Under the pieces are notes generated by a model that was not told the DNA's origin, ran no database searches, and saw only the letters and a list, made by a program, of their open reading frames with translations. DNA of 64,000 bases from Sphingomonas sp. SORGH_AS_0879 (GTDB lineage: Bacteria; Pseudomonadota; Alphaproteobacteria; Sphingomonadales; Sphingomonadaceae), in contig NZ_JAUTBJ010000002.1 of assembly GCF_030819175.1 (NCBI RefSeq), positions 1,498,001-1,562,000 on the forward strand. Direction: 5' to 3'. A program made the position numbers and the translations under genes. The stretch's first letter is position 1. Each line of letters starts with the position of its first letter. Below, one piece after another: positions 25,400 through 33,848 of the stretch.

Positions 25400-26295
25400 G
25401 ACAAATGCTCCCGAATGGCGTGAAGTCCGGCGAGAAAACCGGCATGGCTGTCGAGCGCGACGACGGTGCCGCCGCGCGCCTCGATTCCGATGGTGTAGAG
25501 GTCGGCCAGAAGACCGCTGGACAAAAGATGGACCGGGTGGCCCGCCATATCCGGCACCGCGCCGATATCGCTGCCGATCAGCAGGCCGCTGGCATAGGCG
25601 GCAGCATCCTCCGCCGCGATCCGCCCGAGCAGGACCGAGGCGCGCACGCCGAACAGCGCGGCGGTCAGATCGCACGCGCCGCTGCCCCGCGACAGCCCGT
25701 CGCGAAAGGCCGGGCCGTCCGCGACGGGACCGTCGAGCATCCCCGCGAGGATGCCATGGCCCTTGACCAGCGCGAACAGCTCACCGGTCATGGTGGTCGC
25801 GAAATCGGTGATCCGACCGCCCTCGGTACGGACCCATTTGTTGTGCGTACCTGGCTGCGCGAACAGCGCATCGGCGGGGGCCAGCCCGGCGGCGATCGCG
25901 CCCAGCACCTGCACCTCCTCACCGCGCATCACATCGGCGCGGGTGTCGGTCAGCAGCGATACGCCGGGGACGATGGTCACGTCATGCTCGGCGATCCGCG
26001 TCGCCGCTCGTGCCAGGGTCGGCAGGTCGGCGGGGGCGGGGACATAGGCGGCCTCGCGCCAGCCGCGCGTCGAGCCGACCATACCCGCCGCGATGATCGG
26101 CAAGGGGCCGAACCGCATCCGGATCGCCGCGATCTCCCCGGGATAATCCTCCGGCTGCATCGCCAGCACACCGCGATCGTCGCGCACCGTATCCAGCATC
26201 GCGCCGTCATCGGCCAGAACATAGACGCGACGATTGGTCGTGCCCCAGTCGATCGCGATATAGGCGGGCGTCATGTCTGATGGCACGGTGGGCAC
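25396..26295 (-). CDS. dgoK: 2-dehydro-3-deoxygalactonokinase
   Basis: A 299-residue sugar-acid kinase: YIAIDWGTTNRRVYVL at the N-terminus (phosphate-binding fold of the ASKHA type), IIAAGMVGSTRGW, QPGTHNKWVR and FATTMTGELFALV are the DgoK signature blocks. It phosphorylates 2-keto-3-deoxygalactonate at O6 with ATP for the next enzyme. First gene of the operon. The GTG at 26295 is preferred because GGAGAGG lies five bases before it; the ATG at 26274 has no such site. Confidence 0.93.
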   Translation of the reverse strand: MPTVPSDMTPAYIAIDWGTTNRRVYVLADDGAMLDTVRDDRGVLAMQPEDYPGEIAAIRMRFGPLPIIAAGMVGSTRGWREAAYVPAPADLPTLARAATRIAEHDVTIVPGVSLLTDTRADVMRGEEVQVLGAIAAGLAPADALFAQPGTHNKWVRTEGGRITDFATTMTGELFALVKGHGILAGMLDGPVADGPAFRDGLSRGSGACDLTAALFGVRASVLLGRIAAEDAAAYASGLLIGSDIGAVPDMAGHPVHLLSSGLLADLYTIGIEARGGTVVALDSHAGFLAGLHAIREHLS

Positions 26296-26323
26296 GGCCT
26301 CTCCAAAATTTTTTCTAGCGCGA

Positions 26324-26352
26324 TTTGTAGGACAATAAAATCACTGGCGCAA
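26324..26352 (-). promoter_or_regulatory. dgo operon promoter with overlapping GntR/FadR-type operator
   Basis: Reading the minus strand, TTGCGC (26347-26352) and TACAAA (26324-26329) stand 17 bases apart, a good housekeeping promoter about 30 bases before dgoK. Over the -10 lies the palindrome TTGTAGGACAA (26325-26335; TTGTCCTACAA on the minus strand), matching the FadR-subfamily consensus TNGTNNNACNA. This suggests repression by a DgoR-like regulator that is not encoded in the window. Confidence 0.65.
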
Positions 26353-26721
26353 GCAGGCTCGGGCAGGCGGCCCCGCGCTTTTTGCCCTATGGGGTGGGAT
26401 AGTGACCATGCCGGGAATAATGCGGATCATTCGCCTGAATTGCCCTTGGTCGATCCCGATACTGGTTAAAGCATTGCGCCGACAAAGGTGCGGATGACGC
26501 GGTTGTCGGGATATGGACACCGCGTCACGGCCCGCTATGCGGGCGATCAAAGATATCGAATGCAATATCGAGGCGAGGATGATGAGGCCGGGCACGGTCG
26601 CATTCCGCCCTGCGTGTCGGTGGCGGGACGCGACGCCCGAATGACATCAACCCCATGGCGGGGCCCGCGCGACATGTCTGGCGCCGGGTCGTCCCGGGGC
26701 GGTAGCGAAAAGGCGTCTGAC

Positions 26722-28437
26722 ATGCGGAATGACAATCAGAAGCGGGGCGAGGGCTCTCCAGGTGCGTCGCGCGAGGGGATCACCCGCCGCGCGATGATGG
26801 GCTCGGCGCTGGCTGCGGGCAGCGCGGCGGTCGCGCCCTTCGCGGCGGAAGCGGCAGGGTCCGAGCATAAGGTCGATGTCCTGCTGATCGGCGGCGGGAT
26901 CATGAGCGCGACCTTGGGCGTGATGCTCCGTGAACTGGAGCCCAACTGGACGATCGAACTGGTCGAGCGGCTGGACAAGGTGGCCGAGGAAAGCTCCAAC
27001 GGCTGGAACAATGCGGGCACCGGCCACTCGGCCTTGTGCGAGCTGAACTATACGCCGGTGAACGAGGCGGACGGCCGGGTCGAGATCAAGAAGGCGATCG
27101 AGATCAACGAGCAGTTCCAGGTCACTCGCCAGTTCCTGAGCCATCAGGTCCGCACCGGTGTGCTGAAGAATCCGCGCAGCTTCATCAACTCGACCCCGCA
27201 CATGAACCTGGTGTGGGGCGACGAGAATGTGGCCTTCCTCCAGAAACGTCATGCCGCGCTGCTCGCCAGTCCGCTCTTCTCGGGCATGGAGTTCACCACC
27301 GATCCGCGCCAGATCGCCCAGTGGGTGCCGCTGATGATCGAGGGGCGCAAGGCCGGTCAGAAGATCGCCGCCACCCGCTCGGTGCTGGGCACCGATTGCG
27401 AATGGGGCGAGGTGACACGCCAGTATATCCGTGCGCTCCAGGGCCAGCCCGGTGTGACCCTGACCACCGGCCATGAAGTCCGCTCGCTCGAAAAGAACGC
27501 CGACGGTACGTGGCGCGTGACCGCGCGTGACCGCAAGACCGACGAGAAGCGGATCATTACCGCGCGCTTCGTGTTCGCGGGCGCGGGCGGCGGGGCGCTG
27601 CCCATCCTCCAGAAGTCGGGCATTCCCGAGGGCGACGACTATGCCGGTTTCCCGGTCGGCGGTTCGTTCCTGGTCACCGAGAACCCCGCCATCGCCAGGC
27701 GGCACATGGCCAAGGTCTATGGCAAGGCGGCGGTCGGCTCGCCGCCGATGTCGGTGCCGCATCTCGACACCCGCTATCTGAACGGCAAGCAGGTGCTGCT
27801 GTTCGGTCCCTTCGCCACCTTCTCGACCAAGTTCCTGAAGGAAGGGTCGTATTTCGACCTGCCCAAGTCGGTGACGCTCGACAATTTCCGCCCGATGCTG
27901 GCGGTCGGCTGGGACGAATTCTCGCTGGTCGAATATCTGGCCGGGCAGTTGATGATGAGCCAGGAAGACCGGATGAACGCGCTGCGGGAATATTTCCCCA
28001 ACGCCAAGGACGGCGACTGGCGGTTGTGGCAGGCGGGTCAGCGGGTGCAGATCATCAAGCGCGATCCCGAAAAGGGCGGCGTGCTGAAGCTGGGCACCGA
28101 GATCGTCGCGTCGAAGGACGGATCGATCGCCGCGCTGCTGGGCGCGTCGCCGGGTGCCTCGACCGCGCCGTCGATCATGCTGAACCTCATCAAGAAGGTC
28201 TTCCCCGACCGTCTGGCGACCCCGGCCTGGCAGGCCAAGATTCGCGAGATCGTGCCGAGCTATGGCACCGCGCTGAATGAGGATCGCGATCTGCTGGCGC
28301 ATGAATGGTCCGCGACCGCCGAGACGCTGCAACTGGCGCTCGCTCCGCCGCCGGTCAGTGCCCCTACGGTCACCGAAGCGCCCCGTCCCGAAGCGACGCG
28401 GGTCAGCCCGAACCGCCATCCCGATCTGGCGCTCTGA
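26722..28437 (+). CDS. mqo: Malate:quinone oxidoreductase with a Tat-like N-terminus
   Basis: A 571-residue FAD enzyme oxidising malate to oxaloacetate and passing electrons to quinone at the membrane. The FAD fold is [50 protein letters not shown], and FPVGGSFLV are Mqo signature blocks, and [18 protein letters not shown] lies near the C-terminus. Unusually there is a twin-arginine-like leader ([19 protein letters not shown]) before the FAD domain, while the well-studied Mqo enzymes are cytoplasmic peripheral proteins. The ATG at 26722 is chosen because this leader begins about 25 residues later; earlier in-frame ATGs (26674, 26488) are possible. The 426-base gap upstream (26296-26721) shows the dgo promoter and nothing else I can assign. 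Confidence 0.93.
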   Translation: MRNDNQKRGEGSPGASREGITRRAMMGSALAAGSAAVAPFAAEAAGSEHKVDVLLIGGGIMSATLGVMLRELEPNWTIELVERLDKVAEESSNGWNNAGTGHSALCELNYTPVNEADGRVEIKKAIEINEQFQVTRQFLSHQVRTGVLKNPRSFINSTPHMNLVWGDENVAFLQKRHAALLASPLFSGMEFTTDPRQIAQWVPLMIEGRKAGQKIAATRSVLGTDCEWGEVTRQYIRALQGQPGVTLTTGHEVRSLEKNADGTWRVTARDRKTDEKRIITARFVFAGAGGGALPILQKSGIPEGDDYAGFPVGGSFLVTENPAIARRHMAKVYGKAAVGSPPMSVPHLDTRYLNGKQVLLFGPFATFSTKFLKEGSYFDLPKSVTLDNFRPMLAVGWDEFSLVEYLAGQLMMSQEDRMNALREYFPNAKDGDWRLWQAGQRVQIIKRDPEKGGVLKLGTEIVASKDGSIAALLGASPGASTAPSIMLNLIKKVFPDRLATPAWQAKIREIVPSYGTALNEDRDLLAHEWSATAETLQLALAPPPVSAPTVTEAPRPEATRVSPNRHPDLAL

Positions 28438-28452
28438 TCGGCGCGGGTCCCT

Positions 28453-28696
28453 GATCGACATTCGGATATGCCTTCTTTTCCCTCGCCCCTCATAGAGGGG
28501 AGAGGGTTGCGCAGACTTGGTCTTTGCGAAAGCAAAGGCTTAGTCGGAGCTGGGTGAGGGGTGGGCGCGCGGAGCGCGCGCGAGCCTGCGGCTCGCTCAA
28601 CCCCTCACCCAAGCTGCGCTAGCCAGCAGGCTGGCAAGCTCCGCTAACCCTCTCCCCTGTCGAGGGGAGAGGGAAGCAGCAGTATGAAGGTCGATT
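28453..28696. repeat. MITE-like palindromic element, copy B
   Basis: Reverse-complement copy of the element at 9808-10070, aligned over about 244 bases including the inner ends of the terminal inverted repeats (GATCGACATTC at 28453; GAAGGTCGATT at 28686). The outer eight bases of copy A's repeats (TTAGGGCC) are not conserved here. It fills most of the gap between mqo and the fRMsr gene and has no coding capacity. Confidence 0.85.
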
Positions 28697-28794
28697 ATTC
28701 CTGACGATTCCCGTCGGCGCGACGATGCCGCGTGGAACGTCAAAAAGATCGTCCGGGGATGACGGGCGGTGCGCATCATCCTACATCATCGCCC

Positions 28795-29289
28795 ATGTAC
28801 CAGTTCGACATCGCCGCCGGATCGAAGGCGGAGCTTTATCATGACCTTCACGCCGCGCTCGACGCGCTGACCGCTGGCGAGCAGGATGCGATCGCCAACA
28901 TGGCCAATGCCGCCGCGTTGATCGGTCAGTATCTGCCCGACCTCAACTGGTCGGGTTTCTATCGGATGGTGGAGGGCGAACTCGTCCTGGGGCCGTTCCA
29001 GGGCAAGGCGGCGTGCATTCGCATCGCCGTGGGCAAGGGCGTGTGCGGCACGGCGGTCGCCACCGGGCGGACGCAGCGCGTGGCCGATGTCCATGAATTT
29101 CCCGGCCATATCGCCTGCGACGCGGCGAGCCGCTCCGAACTGGTCGTGCCGATCGTTCATGACGGGCAGGTGATCGGGGTGCTCGACCTCGACAGCCCGG
29201 TGCCGGGACGCTTCGATGCGGAGGATCAGGCGGGCTGCGAGGCCCTGATGACGCTCCTGGCCCCGCGACTGGCCGCCGGTCCCCGCTGA
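28795..29289 (+). CDS. msrC: Free methionine-(R)-sulfoxide reductase (GAF-domain fRMsr)
   Basis: A 164-residue single GAF domain protein. The three conserved catalytic cysteines of fRMsr are present: Cys74 (KAACIRI), Cys84 (KGVCGTA) and Cys108 (HIACDAAS), with LNWSGFYRM and GPFQGK shaping the pocket and VIGVLDLDSP near the end. It reduces free Met-R-sulfoxide in the cytoplasm, with thioredoxin as usual donor. The ATG at 28795 matches the family N-terminus; an open frame upstream to 28732 contains no typical start residue. It stands alone after a repeat element. A hairpin GACGCTA-TCGG-TAGCGTC (29319-29336) after the stop may be its terminator. Confidence 0.93.
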   Translation: MYQFDIAAGSKAELYHDLHAALDALTAGEQDAIANMANAAALIGQYLPDLNWSGFYRMVEGELVLGPFQGKAACIRIAVGKGVCGTAVATGRTQRVADVHEFPGHIACDAASRSELVVPIVHDGQVIGVLDLDSPVPGRFDAEDQAGCEALMTLLAPRLAAGPR

Positions 29290-29378
29290 TCCACCTGACC
29301 CGATTCGGGACGCGCGGCGACGCTATCGGTAGCGTCAGGGCGCTGATATCAAAGCGTGTTTCGGCAAAGGCGTTTCCA

Positions 29379-29410
29379 GTGACGTCCTTGTCATGATTGT
29401 CCTTGTCATG
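29379..29410. promoter_or_regulatory. GTCAT-type repeats upstream of the RcnB-like gene
   Basis: GTGAC-N6-GTCAT at 29379-29394 is one base from the ATGAC-N6-GTCAT dyads at 16244-16294, and a second TCCTTGTCATGA follows 16 bases on as a direct repeat. The site lies 24-55 bases before the start, where an activator or repressor would bind. Shared control with the PDZ operon and mprF is an inference. Confidence 0.4.
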
Positions 29411-29433
29411 ATCCAGGGGAACAGGCTCTCGCC

Positions 29434-30423
29434 ATGCGGAGAACGTCGCATCTGATCGCCGCGTCGACCACCATGTCGATCGCCTTGATGCTGAGCCCCC
29501 CGGCGGCCGGTCAGGCTGGCGCGCGCTATCCGCGCCCCGATATCGGGGCGTCTCCCATTCCCTCGACGCGGCCGGTCGTCACGACCAGCACGGTCGGCAC
29601 GCACCCGCCGCGCGCGGCCCGCTGGGGCAGCCGGATCGGCGGGCGTTGGTGGGGTGGTGCCAATGCGCCGGGCGGCTGGTCGGCCTATCGCCGTCCGGTG
29701 CGCGGCATGGTGGTGCCCGCCTATTGGAACGACCGGCGCTTCGTCGTCGAGGATTGGGCGAGCTATCCGCTGCCGCAGCCTCCCGTCGGCTATCGCTGGT
29801 CGCGCTATTATGACGATGCGATCCTGATCGACTCGCGCGGTGCGGTCTATGACAGCGTTCCGGGGGTGGACTGGGACGGCAGCGGAGCGCCCGCTTATGC
29901 CGGTGCGGGATATCCGCCGCCAAGGCCGCCCGCCCGTCGCGACGACGGACTGGGCGGTGCCGCGATCGGCGCGGTCGCGGGCGGTGTCGCGGGCCATGTG
30001 ATCGCGGGGCAGGGCAACAGGCTGGGCGGTACCTTGATCGGGGCGGGTGTCGGCGCGGCGGCGGGCTATGCGATCGACCGGGCGGAGGATCGGCGGCGGG
30101 CCATGCCGCCGGGGCATGACGATTACGGAGCCCCCGATTACGCCTATCGCGACGATGACGCACCGCCACCGCCGCCACCCGCCATGGGACGGCGCATCGT
30201 GACCCGCGACGGTACGACCGTGACCACCACGACGACCGTCGGCACGCTCGCATCGGGCGAGCCGGGTTACTTTGATGGAGGTTATTATTATCCGGCTCCC
30301 ACCACGACGACGGTTGTGGTACAGGGGGCACCGGTTACCACGACAACGACAACCACCACGACGGAGACGGTTCGATCCGCGCCGCGCCGGATGCGCGCGC
30401 GGGGTCGGGTGGTGCGTCGCTAA
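29434..30423 (+). CDS. RcnB-domain/glycine-zipper envelope protein
   Basis: A 329-residue exported protein. Signal peptide about 1-26 (SIALMLSPPAAGQAG). An RcnB-like domain lies at about 85-150 (VPAYWNDRRFVVEDWASYPL, YRWSRYYDDAILIDSRGAVY), then a Gly/Ala-zipper of about 40 residues (GGAAIGAVAGGVAGHVIAG, GGTLIGAGVGAAAGYAIDR) able to insert in a membrane, a Pro-rich segment, and a Thr-rich tail (two long Thr runs) ending in Arg. RcnB in E. coli affects nickel/cobalt efflux; here the domain is common in envelope stress proteins and does not prove metal binding. Tail-to-tail with an M28 peptidase gene. Confidence 0.82.
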   Translation: MRRTSHLIAASTTMSIALMLSPPAAGQAGARYPRPDIGASPIPSTRPVVTTSTVGTHPPRAARWGSRIGGRWWGGANAPGGWSAYRRPVRGMVVPAYWNDRRFVVEDWASYPLPQPPVGYRWSRYYDDAILIDSRGAVYDSVPGVDWDGSGAPAYAGAGYPPPRPPARRDDGLGGAAIGAVAGGVAGHVIAGQGNRLGGTLIGAGVGAAAGYAIDRAEDRRRAMPPGHDDYGAPDYAYRDDDAPPPPPPAMGRRIVTRDGTTVTTTTTVGTLASGEPGYFDGGYYYPAPTTTTVVVQGAPVTTTTTTTTTETVRSAPRRMRARGRVVRR

Positions 30424-30442
30424 CGCTCTCCCCCAGGGGGGA

Positions 30443-30511
30443 TTTCAACCCGAGAGACGCCGGGTTGAAAACCGGGATGCCGCCCCGTCCACTCCCTCGG
30501 GGCGGCATCCC
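30443..30511. terminator. Double hairpin between convergent genes
   Basis: TTTCAACCC/GGGTTGAAA (30443-30470) is followed by a very stable stem GGGATGCCGCCCC / CGGGGCGGCATCCC (30474-30511). With genes ending on both sides this is a good bidirectional terminator, though T-runs are short. Confidence 0.7.
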
Positions 30512-30535
30512 AATTCATCGCATTGGTTAACCCGA

Positions 30536-31798
30536 TTAACGCCCGCCGAAGGTGACGAGGCTTTCGGCACCGTTCGCCGCCACGGCGGAGACGCCGATGA
30601 AATGATCGTCGACCGGGATCTGGGTCAGCAGCGTCTTCGTCTCGGTCACGTCGCGCGACTGGGTCCAGTCGGGCGCATCGTTGCGCCGCCAGTGCACGCG
30701 GTAGCGGACCGCGCCCGGCACCGCCGCCCACTCCACCTGTGTATCGCGCGACAGCGCGCCGCTGATCGTCACGTTGTCCGGGGCAGCGGGGGCGGCGGCG
30801 AGGCGGGCGAGCGTGGCGATGTTGATCGCCGTCACCTTCGCCAGATAGGGAAAGTCCATCTTGTCGATGGTATCGCCGAACGCGGTGGTGCCTTCCTTGC
30901 GCAGATCCTGATGCTGCGCGTTCCAATCCTCGTTCGCGACCGAGAAGCGGACGGCGGGATAGCCGAGCTTGAGGAACGGTTCGTGATCGCCGCCGCGCCC
31001 GAATCGGTCGGGCCGCCGGTCGAGAAACACGTGCAGCCCGCCCAGCTTGTCCGCCACCCCGTCGATCGCCTTGGCCAGCGCGCGGCTGGGCCCGTCATCC
31101 TCGCCGCCATTGCCGCGCCGCTGCATCTGCTGCGGCAGGTCCTCGGACGAGCGGATGCCTTCGGAAAAGACGCGGACCCAGCGCGCCTCCCGCACGCCGC
31201 CCTGGCCCACCGTGTTGCCGACGATATCGTTGTTGAGCATCGCCGACACCCGCCAGCCCCGCGCCTTCGCGGTATCGGCGAGCAGCGTCGCGCCCCATAG
31301 CCCCTGTTCCTCGCCTGAGAAGACGGCATAGACGATGGTCGCATCGAATTGCTGCTTCGACAGATGCCGCGCCGCCTCCAGCACCAGCGCGACGCCCGAG
31401 GCATCGTCATTGGCCCCCGGCGCGTCGGAGGTCGCGTCCATCACATCGGTAACGCGACTGTCGATATGCGCGCCCACGATGACCACGCGGCCCGGATCCC
31501 GCCCGCGCTGGATGCCCAGCACATCCTCGACCATCACCCCGTTCGGCGCGCGCGGGCCGGTGAAGCGGCGATTGATCCGCTCGACGCTGATGCAGCCGTC
31601 GCACCCTTGCGCGATCGTCTCGAACTGCCTGGCCGTCCAGTCGCGCGCCGCGCCGATGCCGCGCTTGGGATCGGTGGTGGTGGAGGCGGTATGCCGCGTG
31701 CCGAAGCCGACCAGCGCCTCGACATCGGCCTTCAGTCGGGCGGGGGAGGGCGTGGCGGCGGGCGTCGCGGCAGCGGCGAGGAGCAGGGGAAGGATCAT
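30536..31798 (-). CDS. M28-family zinc metallopeptidase with C-terminal fibronectin-like domain
   Basis: A 420-residue secreted aminopeptidase-like protein. A short signal peptide (MILPLLLAAAATPAATP) precedes the M28 domain. Zinc ligands are visible in order: His in VGAHIDSR, Asp in GANDDASGV, the Glu pair in SGEEQGLWG, Asp in LNNDIVGN, and His in WNAQHQD. A beta-rich domain of about 85 residues ends the protein (VEWAAVPGAVRYRVHWRRND), resembling FN3. It probably releases N-terminal residues from peptides in the periplasm or outside. A long segment between the fourth and fifth ligands (DLPQQMQRRGNGGEDDGPS) is typical of the family. Transcribed alone. Confidence 0.92.
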   Translation of the reverse strand: MILPLLLAAAATPAATPSPARLKADVEALVGFGTRHTASTTTDPKRGIGAARDWTARQFETIAQGCDGCISVERINRRFTGPRAPNGVMVEDVLGIQRGRDPGRVVIVGAHIDSRVTDVMDATSDAPGANDDASGVALVLEAARHLSKQQFDATIVYAVFSGEEQGLWGATLLADTAKARGWRVSAMLNNDIVGNTVGQGGVREARWVRVFSEGIRSSEDLPQQMQRRGNGGEDDGPSRALAKAIDGVADKLGGLHVFLDRRPDRFGRGGDHEPFLKLGYPAVRFSVANEDWNAQHQDLRKEGTTAFGDTIDKMDFPYLAKVTAINIATLARLAAAPAAPDNVTISGALSRDTQVEWAAVPGAVRYRVHWRRNDAPDWTQSRDVTETKTLLTQIPVDDHFIGVSAVAANGAESLVTFGGR

Positions 31799-31967
31799 CG
31801 CATCAGACTGGCCGAGCGAGGCGGGGGAGGCAAGTGCCGGATGGTGTCGGAGCGATCCACCCCTGCCACGGATGATGGCATTAAGTGACTGACATACATC
31901 GATTTGTGGAGAAGCCTAAGGGGTGCCCGCGTTGCCCGAAGACCTATCTCATCGACGAGGAATCATC

Positions 31968-32345
31968 ATGAACGCCAAATCCGTCAGCCTGGGCCTCGGC
32001 CTGTTCTCGCTCGCCCTGGGGGCGGCCGAACTCTTCGCATCGCGGCGCATCGCGGACCGCCTCTCCGTCCCCGGTGGGAGCGGCACCGTCAAGGCCTATG
32101 GCGTGCGCGAGCTGATGGCGGGCGTCGGCCTGCTCCAGGCCCCGGCCCATTCGGCGCGGGTGTGGAACCGGGTGGCGGGCGATCTGCTCGATCTGGGGAC
32201 GCTGGCCGTATCGGCCCGACGTTCGCCAAAGGAACGGGCCGTGTGGGGCGCGATCGGCTTCGTGGTCTTCGCTACCGCGCTGGACCTGCTGACCGCGCGG
32301 GCGTTGGACCGGACGACGGGCAAGACGATGCCGGTCGGGGCCTGA
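31968..32345 (+). CDS. Small multi-pass membrane protein, function unknown
   Basis: A 125-residue protein from the ATG at 31968, preceded by GACGAGGAATCATC. Hydrophobic stretches at about 5-22, 48-62 and 92-110 suggest three or four membrane helices with Arg-rich connections (SRRIADRL, SARRSPKER). The layout (GLGLFSLALGAAELFA, AYGVRELMAGVGLL) is that of a small family seen in alphaproteobacteria. Stress-gene neighbours (manganese catalase, ferritin-like, SDR) lie convergent. A weak GGAGA-N17-CGTT stands upstream at 31909, not enough to claim an EcfG promoter. Confidence 0.65.
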   Translation: MNAKSVSLGLGLFSLALGAAELFASRRIADRLSVPGGSGTVKAYGVRELMAGVGLLQAPAHSARVWNRVAGDLLDLGTLAVSARRSPKERAVWGAIGFVVFATALDLLTARALDRTTGKTMPVGA

Positions 32346-32352
32346 TACGAAG

Positions 32353-32410
32353 ACCGCCCCGGGCCATGCGGCCGGGGCGGTTCGATCCTCCTCGCGCCGG
32401 GGAGGATTTT
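32353..32410. terminator. Paired hairpins between convergent genes
   Basis: ACCGCCCCGG/CCGGGGCGGT (32353-32381) and ATCCTCC/GGAGGAT followed by TTT (32385-32410), between the small membrane protein gene and the manganese catalase gene. Likely bidirectional terminator. Confidence 0.7.
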
Positions 32411-33269
32411 ACAGTCTCTCGCCAATCTGCTCGGCCTGGGCGCTGCTGTCCGGGCGGGCGGGGCCGAGTACGGGTTCCTCGCCCATCGGTTCGTTGCGGA
32501 ACACGGTGAACTCGCCCTTGCCGTCGACGCTCGGCCCCTTGGTCCATCGGCCTTCCGGATAGGTGCCGTCGACCGAGGTTACGAAGAAGTCGTAATTATG
32601 CTCCTGGCTCTCCTGCGCCTGCGGGAAGGAGTTGGGGATGGGGAGCGACGCCTGTTCGCCCAGTTCCTCGATCACGGCCAGCCATTGCTCCTGATGCATG
32701 GTGTCGCGCGCGATCATGAAGTGGAGCATGTCCTTCATGCCCTGATCGTGCGCGGCGTTGTAGAGGCGGGTGGCCAGCACACGCCCGGTGCTCTCGGCGG
32801 CGACGTTGCAATACATGTCGGCGGCGACGTTTCCGCTGGCATAGATATGGCTCATGTTGAATGGGATACCGTCCGAATCCACCGGCTGTGCGGCCAGGCC
32901 GGTCGACAGGATATGCTTGTGCAGTGCGCCCTCGATCGCGTGACGCGCGCTGCCGCCGCCCATCACCGCGCCGACGATGCCGTCCGCCGCGCCCTCTTCC
33001 TGAAGCGAGGCGGGTGCCTTGTCGAGATTGAGCGCGACCGCGGTCGCCAGCATCTCGATATGCCCGATCTCCTCCGTGGCGGTGTGGAGCAGCATGTCGC
33101 GGTACTTCGGCGTCGGCGCGCGGTTGCCCCATGCCTGGAAGAAATATTGCATGCAGACCCGGATTTCGCCCTCCACGCCGCCGATGGCCTGTTGCAACAT
33201 GCGTGCGAACAAGGGGTCGGGGCTCTCGCAGCGGACTGGATATTGCAGGCGTTTGTCGTGATAATACAT
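32409..33269 (-). CDS. Manganese catalase
   Basis: A 286-residue dimanganese catalase. Metal ligands fit the family: Glu35 (GVEGEIRVCMQYF), Glu67 and His70 (TATEEIGHIEM), and the second bundle Glu (NVAAESTGRVLATRLYN) and His (ARDTMHQEQWLAVIEELGE). It splits hydrogen peroxide without haem. It has the long C-terminal segment that wraps the hexamer in this family. It is last in an operon with a ferritin-like protein and an SDR (gaps 31 and 26 bases), a common alphaproteobacterial stress set. Confidence 0.95.
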   Translation of the reverse strand: MYYHDKRLQYPVRCESPDPLFARMLQQAIGGVEGEIRVCMQYFFQAWGNRAPTPKYRDMLLHTATEEIGHIEMLATAVALNLDKAPASLQEEGAADGIVGAVMGGGSARHAIEGALHKHILSTGLAAQPVDSDGIPFNMSHIYASGNVAADMYCNVAAESTGRVLATRLYNAAHDQGMKDMLHFMIARDTMHQEQWLAVIEELGEQASLPIPNSFPQAQESQEHNYDFFVTSVDGTYPEGRWTKGPSVDGKGEFTVFRNEPMGEEPVLGPARPDSSAQAEQIGERL

Positions 33270-33300
33270 GATCGGCCTCGCGTGGTCGGTGGTGTGGGGA

Positions 33301-33822
33301 TCAGTGGCTGGCGGTTTCGCCCGCCGCGCGACGTTCGAGGTAGCGGCGAGTCAGCGCGGCGTTGTTGTCATCGACCCAGGCCGCCATCGCGAGTTCCTCG
33401 TTCAGCGACTGGGTGAGCAGCGGCGTCGCGCTGCCGAAGCCGCCGACATCGGCGATGGTGATGAGCGATTTGTAGCTGGCCGCCTCGAAATTCTCGAAAG
33501 CGAAGTTCGCGAAGCTGTTCTTCAGGATTTCGTCCGGGGCGAAGGTGTGGCCCAGCGCCGCCATATTGCCCGAGAAGGTCAGCGCCGCGTCCTTCAGCAG
33601 CGAGCGGCTCTCGTTGAAGCCGTCCAGGATATCCTCCAGCCGGACGATCTGCTGCTCGGTCTCGCCCCGGTGCATCCGCAGATGATCGGCGACGTCCGGA
33701 TAATTGGACAGATGGTCGAGTTGCCGGTCGATCAGCGCCAAGGCCTGATGCTCGACCGCGTGCGCGTTCTTCAGCCCGGCGACGAAGACCGCCGCGACGA
33801 CGTCATTGGGTAGGGATGCCAT
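33301..33822 (-). CDS. Ferritin-like domain protein (DUF892/YciF-type)
   Basis: A 173-residue all-alpha protein with two helix pairs: NAHAVEHQALALIDRQLDHL, HRGETEQQIVRLEDIL, FENFEAASYKSLITIADVGG and LLTQSLNEELAMAAWVDDN. Glu/His pairs in positions expected for a four-helix diiron bundle are present (EHQ, ETEQQ, FEAASY, LNEELAM). The family (E. coli YciF/YciE) is induced by stress, with no firm biochemical role. Middle gene of the SDR-catalase operon; a peroxide or iron role is likely from context. Confidence 0.88.
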   Translation of the reverse strand: MASLPNDVVAAVFVAGLKNAHAVEHQALALIDRQLDHLSNYPDVADHLRMHRGETEQQIVRLEDILDGFNESRSLLKDAALTFSGNMAALGHTFAPDEILKNSFANFAFENFEAASYKSLITIADVGGFGSATPLLTQSLNEELAMAAWVDDNNAALTRRYLERRAAGETASH

Positions 33823-33848
33823 GGATCATCGCTCCTTGCGTTTCAGGG

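Noticed and set aside
29324..29336. Hairpin after the fRMsr gene as a strong terminator
   Set aside because: Stem is only seven base pairs and no T-run follows; mentioned under that gene only.
31909..31935. GGAGA-N17-CGTT before the small membrane protein gene as an EcfG promoter
   Set aside because: Two mismatches in the -35 box; chance similarity cannot be excluded. Only the sites at 34731 and 59345 are reported.
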